From: Anarhynchus alexandrinus
Lineage: Eukaryota; Chordata; Aves; Charadriiformes; Charadriidae
Direction: 5' to 3'
Length of the DNA: 64,000 bases
Assembly (NCBI GenBank): GCA_008711295.1
Contig: VUYV01000082.1
Location: 62,001 to 126,000 of the forward strand
This document shows, piece by piece, positions 58,082-64,000 of this stretch (position 1 is its first letter; every line of letters begins with the position of its first letter). A program made the position numbers and the translations under genes. The notes under the pieces were generated by a model. It was not told the origin of the DNA. It ran no database searches and worked only from the letters and a program-made list of their open reading frames with translations.

Positions 58082-61000
58082 TAACTCGAGAATGAACATC
58101 AGCAGCAGCTCTCAGAAGTTCGTATGTACAGAAGGACTTGGCAGGCCTTAGAGAATGCAAGTTTTTTTCTCCCTGGGAAGTGATCTTTATTGTATAGTAA
58201 AAAAAGGAGAAAAGTGCTGCATTTTTCTGCAAGGAGAGGATTTCTGTGCCAAGACAAGTGCTGCTACCGCCTTACTGCTTTGTAGGGTCCCTCTGTACTG
58301 CTGCCTGTGCTCCTGTTGCTACAGAAAGTCAGAAGGATTTTGGTTTCTTTTGTTATGAGCTGCATTGCAAACTTGTGTTAAGGGTCTTAATTTCTGGTTT
58401 CATTACTCCCTCCAACTTGTGGACTGCTGAGAAGCTCAACACCCTTCATTTCAGATCCAGGGATGTGACATAGCCATGAGCTTGTTATACATGACTTCTA
58501 GTCATAACTGTAAACAAACCTGAAAGCTTCTGGAGGAGTCTTGCAATTCTTAGACCAAGTCCTAAATCCTTTAAAATTAGTAAAGTGGCTTTTATTTCTT
58601 GGTGATTAACTTCCTTTCCCTGTGAATGAGCTCTGCCTCAGTCTTCCACTTGAAAATCCCTGTGTGATTCAGGAATGCTCACCAGTATCTTAGTCCAGTG
58701 AATGCATGGACAGCAACATAGCTTTGAAATCATCCCTGGTGGGACTGACAAAGGGCTGTGAGAGACATCCACCCCTGATTCTGGGTGAGAATTGAGGAGT
58801 GTTTGCCCTGCTAGCTGAGCTGATGGTGGTGTCATGCCTCGGCTGTCATTGCCTGTGAAAGTGCCAGAACTGCGTTCTTTCACCCTCTGCTTCTCTCTTT
58901 CATTTTAAGGGGGCACGTAACTGAAAGCGTGACGATGACTACTCCCTAGCTGGCCAACAGGACTGGAAGCAGGCTGGTAGCCCATCTGTGGTATCAAACG
59001 CATGGGCTACAGCTAGAAACGGTGGTGGGTGGACATGCGCTGTCCGGCTGCTGGAGAAGACAGCAGGGCATGACCAGGCCTTAGGCTAGGACCTGTCCTC
59101 CCAACAGCTGGTAGCTGCTTCCTGTCTTGGTAGGCTTCACTGCTGCCTGTGGGTTTGCAGGCTGGTGCACTGTGTCTGCGGAAGGAAATTGGGCAGCAGT
59201 CTTGGAGGCGCTGTTCACAGGGAAGGTGGCTTAGGGCACGAAAATGCCTCTGCCTGGATCTGGCAACCAATAGAAGTAAATCCTGTAGCTCCCTTTTCTT
59301 CTTCACTGTAATGATTTATGGTACAGGTGATTTGGGGAGGTGATAATCACTCGAGGAAATAAATTTCCAGGAGAGGGCAGCACTTGCTCACAGCATCCAA
59401 ACAGTTTCCAACAGCAGTGCTGGTTTGTTGGCGTTGGCAACTACAGACTTTTCTGTATTACCACAGCTCTTTGGCTGATTGAGAGTTCTAAGAATTGGTT
59501 TTCTTGTAGGAAGTGCTTTGAGTTTGGTACCAGAAAATAGTTTAATAATTGGATTTAGACTTGAGAAACAAATGTCTGTTATCTCTGATTAAGCTAATCT
59601 CTTCAAGTAGTTGAAGGAGATCATCTGGTTTTAGTGACCAGTGTTAAGGTTGAGAAATTATTTGTGGGTAGAAATGCACATAAAAGTGTCAGGTTTAAGT
59701 TCACAACTTTTCTGTTGCAGGAAAGTGTTAATGTGGCTCTTAATCCATTTGCTCAAGTACCAAACAGCTGGATTCCACCTTCACTTACAGACTTTTATTA
59801 CATTTTGTCACCCCCTGTTGGTATAGATAAATACCTGCTCACAGAAGAGTAACTGCTCTGGATTATTAAGTCTGAGGAGGTGGTTGTTGGGTGGGTTTTT
59901 TTAAGCAGCATTGTACTAACTATTTGATCACCTTCTGTCAATGCTTGCTATAATTATTCCCCTGCCTGTATGTATGTATCTTTTATATTCTAAATTATGG
60001 TGCATAATTTTTCATTTATTTATTGAATAAGGGGTTACAATTGTTACAAGCTCTTGGCAGTAGTGCTTTTCAAAGATTTATGTTGATTTAATCTGGCAGC
60101 AAATTAGCTGCACCCTTTTTAACTATTCTGAATGTTCCATTATTGACTAGCACTTAACTGTGCTCATGAGTGGTCATTTTCTGTACCTTTCCTATAATGA
60201 CATGTGGAGTTCAGGGATCTTCTCTCCACTTTTGATGAGTCTCCAGCTGGAAACTAAAAATCCCAGACAGTGTTTTCAGTGGATCCTTAGGCAGGCACCA
60301 GCCTCTGATCTTTGTTTCTTGGGCTTTGCTGTAATGTGATATTACTTTGTATTTAACTACTAGAAGCAATGTTACAAATGCTAACCCTGTGTAGCCTCAG
60401 CTGTCTCACATGACAGTATTATACATAGGAGATTTGTTGGGAAAGCAAGGTGAGTAATTCTTTTCTGGCGTGACACAAGCCTTGGGTATGGAGCGTTGGG
60501 TCTTCCTTGTTACTAGTAAGTGTTCTGCTTCTTCTAATGTAGAGATATGGATCTGTAAGGGGCAAAGTTAAGCTGTACAGACAGTCCAAGGTATGAAGTT
60601 TCGGTTGCCTTTGCATCCTTAACTTTTACTGTAGCAACTGCTTGTATAATTTCCAATTGAAAAATAAACTGCGAAAGCAATGACAAAAGTCAGTTGCTCT
60701 GCATTTCCTCCCAGACCAGCATCCACGCCACAACCAAGTTCCGCAGACTTCTGTGTTTTGACTAAGAAAATGACAAGTAATTGGCAGAAGGCTGCTGTCC
60801 AGTGTATGAGCCAGCTAGACGGGACAGTTATGTCAGGGACTATCTGAGGGTCAGTGGAAGAAGGTTGGGCAATTTTGGATTGTCTTTCTAGTCCCAATAG
60901 TGTTAAATGGCCCAGTGTTCCTGCAGATGACTTAAGATGTAGATAAGGTACAGAAAATCATTGTAACTTTATAGAAAAGAAAGCAAGTATTGGAGATCTA

Positions 61001-62820
61001 TGATCTAATGTGGATTTAAAGCTACTGCAACTGTAAAGTGGAGGTGTACTAATATGCCTTAGACATCTTTGTCAAAAGCAAGGGCTGTGTAGCAGAGAAC
61101 ACTACAAACACCACCTGCTAGCAGAGCTGAGGACTAAAATTCATAAAGAGCTCCCTTTAACTAGAATCTGAGAGCACTTTCGTGTTTCAGGCATGTGTCA
61201 TGGACACAGCTGCATGCTAGGGCAAGACCTGAACATACAGAGTTCCCCATCCTTTCTTTTCTTTCATGGTGAGGAAGGAAACCCAGGTGCAAGGGCTGTG
61301 GAGAGGAGTGGAAATAGAGTGGATCTAAAGGTCCCTTGATCTGGATAGGTGGGGGGACTGGAATGTCTAGGGTCACCCTAAAGGGGGCATTTGCCTTGCA
61401 GTTCATCCTTACTCAAACTGCAAGTCTGAATGACCTTGTTCTGCTGCTTTGCTTTTCTGCCCTTCAAACCTGTAAGGATTTTTGTGATTGGCATATTTGG
61501 AGATTTAACAGCTAGTTGTGCCAAACACATGTAAGTTGTGGTATTGTGAAGTTTAGCACATTGACCACAGCTAACTGATATTTGATAGGCTACAAAAGGC
61601 GTGTTGCTGGCACTATTCTAGTACAGACTTGAAGTGTCTGCTCTTCAGATGTGGGGAGTTAGTGCTTTGTTGCTGTGCTGGCTTAAACACTTTTCTTCCT
61701 GAAAGTGACAGAGGCATTTGTGCAGCCCCTATATATGTAATTGCAGTTTTTGGGTTGAAGTAGTGATATAAATTGGGCAGTTTTGCCCCAAAGTATGTAT
61801 TTGTTGAGGTTTTTAAAGGGCTGTTAACTGCCTTGTAATGGAAAACAGACACAACTAATTTGCTTCCTGCTTACTGTGTAACACTGCTTCATTAGTTAAT
61901 ATACACCTAAAGCCAGAATGGTATTTAGGATGTCCTAAGTTGACTTGCAGCCCCAAGAGGCATTTGTTTTAGCTGTGTGTCAGTTGTGCATGGATCATAG
62001 GGCTGTGCGAACTGTGCGTAGCGTGTTTTTTTAATATGTCAGGCTGTAAGCCATGCAGGCTTTACCTGCTGAGACAGTTTTAGGTAGGATTACAGGAAGT
62101 GTGGAATATTTTTGTAGTAGTTAAGGGTGTTTCTATCTTGAAAAACATCAGGGTTACAGGTGAGGTGGTGCTGCTGCTTTTGCAGGGAGCTCCCTACATT
62201 GCAGGGAGTTAGAGAGGTTTTAAGGTAAGGTCTATTTTTCTTTTGTGTGTGTGATCTTGATTTGGTAGACTTGAGGGAGTCCTGGGAGATGAAGTAAATG
62301 AAGGTTGCACGCTGCAGCAAAACTGGTTGGGGAAGGAAAAGAATTATAAGTAACCTAGGGGGACATAAAAATTGAATTTTACAACCTGAGTCGCTAGGTG
62401 AAGTATCTTTAGTTTATGTGGGAGCTATAAGGAATTGCTCTAGGACCTGCGGCAAAAGATTTGAACAGCAGGTCAAGTTTCATTTTTACAAACCTGTGTT
62501 AGTCTTGGAGCTGTTAAGATGCAACTCTAGAGGAACAGCTGAATGGTGGTCTTACTGGATCTGCAGAATTACAGGTTCCCATGGCTGCAGTTTCATAGCT
62601 CGTATCTTTTGAATTATGAAAGCTCCAGACCAATTCTGTCTGTGATGTCAACCTTGAACTTCCCTGACATCTTTTTAATCCAGTCATCTGCCTGTCTCCA
62701 TTCTGTAATTTAGCCTGATGGACTGCAGAACTACATTCTAGGGAAGTGCCATGGAAACGCCTAGACATCATCATTAAGACAGGAGCTGGGGGAGGAAGAG
62801 CTGGACTTGCACTCTCTCAT

Positions 62821-62886
62821 GCGCGCACTTCATATGTGTGTGTGCGCACACACGAGCGTGCGTATGCACGCACACACACACACACA
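62821..62886. repeat. Alternating purine-pyrimidine (CA/GC) tract
   Basis: GCGCGCA, then TGTGTGTGCGCACACAC (16-base perfect palindrome at 62838-62853), then CGTGCGTATGCACG and a (CA)n run. It is mostly strict Pu-Py alternation, prone to Z-DNA. Confidence 0.85.
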
Positions 62887-63052
62887 AGTACGTTTTGGGC
62901 AGCAGGAACCTCCCCAGTCCTAGGAAGTGGTTGACCCCAGTTGGACCACTTTCTCCCTATTCAACTTAGGATGATCTGAATATTCTGAATGTTTGGTTTA
63001 ACTTGTCTGCCTTATGCCCATTGACTACTAGCCTTCCAACCATGCTCTTCAA

Positions 63053-63381
63053 CCTACAGGGGGCCTACAGGAGAGCTGGGGAAGGACTTTTTACTAGGGC
63101 ATGTAGTGACAGGACGAGGGGGAATGGCTTCAAACTGGAAGAGGGCAGGTTTAGATTAAACATTAGGAAGAAGTTTTTCACTTTAAGGGTGGTAAGGCAC
63201 TGGAACAGGTTGCCCAGAGAGGTTGTTGAGGCCCTATCCCTGGAGGTGTTCAAGGCCAGGCTGGACGTGGCCTTGGGCAACCTGGTCTAATGGGAGGTGT
63301 CCCTGCCTATGGCAGGGGGGTTGGAACTCGATGATCTTCAAGGTCCTTTCCAACCTAAACCATTCTATGATTCTGTGATTC
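63053..63381 (+). mobile_element. CR1 LINE 3' fragment in POLR3B intron 9
   Basis: A 5'-truncated CR1 in plus orientation, same subfamily as 5781-6125. The ORF2 end GAYRRAGEGLFTRACSDRTR through [20 protein letters not shown] is intact to a TAA, followed by the 3' UTR and a tail ATTCTATGATTCTGTGATTC. The intact frame suggests recent insertion. Confidence 0.96.
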
Positions 63382-64000
63382 AACAGCCTGCTACTGTCTC
63401 CTTCTTCATCCTTTCGCTGCTACTGTTAAGTTATCCCTTTGCAATGTCTCCTTTCCCTCCACACCCTTATAAAATTATGCCTTTGTGACATTGCCTTCCA
63501 ATCAAAAATAAACAAGATGTCTTGTGTCCTGCTTTGCTTTTATGTTAATTCCCTTTCCCTCAGCTTTGTCCTGGGATCATGAGCACTTTAAGCACAGGAC
63601 CCATTCCTACTTTGCATGTCCTTTCTGTAACACAAGCAACAACTCAGGAATATTTTGTTACTATCCTAGTGACATTACAGGTTCATTCTGGAGTACTTTT
63701 TTGGTTTTGTTTGGTTTTTGATTTTTTGTAGAAGTGCAACATCAGGGCCAAATTTACTAAAAAAAGAAAGTGTTAAGATTTCAAATCTGCCTGATACCAG
63801 CATGGGCCTGTTGCTTGCTCTGTTAGTGTTGCATGTGGGTGGATTTGTGTGTGCAGCTCTGCCCATGATTGTTGAGAGTACTCAGATCCTAGCCTTTCCC
63901 ACACACAAATTCAGAATTTGCAAGTGAGTTTGCTGCTACAAACTTTTAACTAGAAAATCTACAGGGGCATAATGATATATCCTGTTCTCATCTTGTTGGT

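Overview
The window is bird nuclear DNA. Two things show this. It carries many 3' fragments of CR1-type LINEs ending in the ATTCTATG/ATTCTGTG-type tails typical of birds. It also carries the gene order CKAP4 (minus) - TCP11L2 (plus) - POLR3B (plus), the arrangement known from vertebrates such as human 12q23. Two solo retroviral LTRs belong to families I remember as abundant in neoavian birds rather than in chicken, so a neoavian species is likely; that last step is inference. Genes are split into exons separated by GT-AG introns, promoters are CpG islands, and one 406-base assembly gap is present.

Layout. Positions 1-7.5 kb are intergenic, with two CR1 fragments and an isolated CpG island at about 4.93-5.27 kb that has no recognised gene. 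CKAP4 runs leftwards from its start codon at 15691 to its stop at 9284. Its large second exon is complete, but most of exon 1 (membrane anchor region) falls in the gap 15172-15577. Between CKAP4 and TCP11L2 (16.3-23.4 kb) lie a 33-bp coding-like minisatellite, a pentanucleotide-tailed CR1 end, a 574-bp solo LTR and small microsatellites. The TCP11L2 CpG island (23.4-25.0 kb) holds a striking 74-bp near-perfect palindrome. TCP11L2 has nine coding exons from 29144 to 38360 that join without a phase error into 512 residues. A 1,099-bp solo LTR with a perfect 5-bp target duplication sits at 40984-42082, then a CR1 fragment. POLR3B begins in a CpG island at 44346; its first nine coding exons (241 residues) lie in the window and the gene continues past the right edge.

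The three genes do not form one pathway: CKAP4 shapes endoplasmic-reticulum sheets, TCP11L2 is a TCP11-domain protein of poorly known role, and POLR3B is the second-largest subunit of RNA polymerase III. They are grouped by conserved synteny only. I found no tRNA, CRISPR, operon-like or bacterial feature and no convincing new gene system. The best candidates for a second look are the promoter palindrome, the orphan CpG island with a nearby short transcription-unit signature, and the minisatellite beside the CKAP4 promoter.
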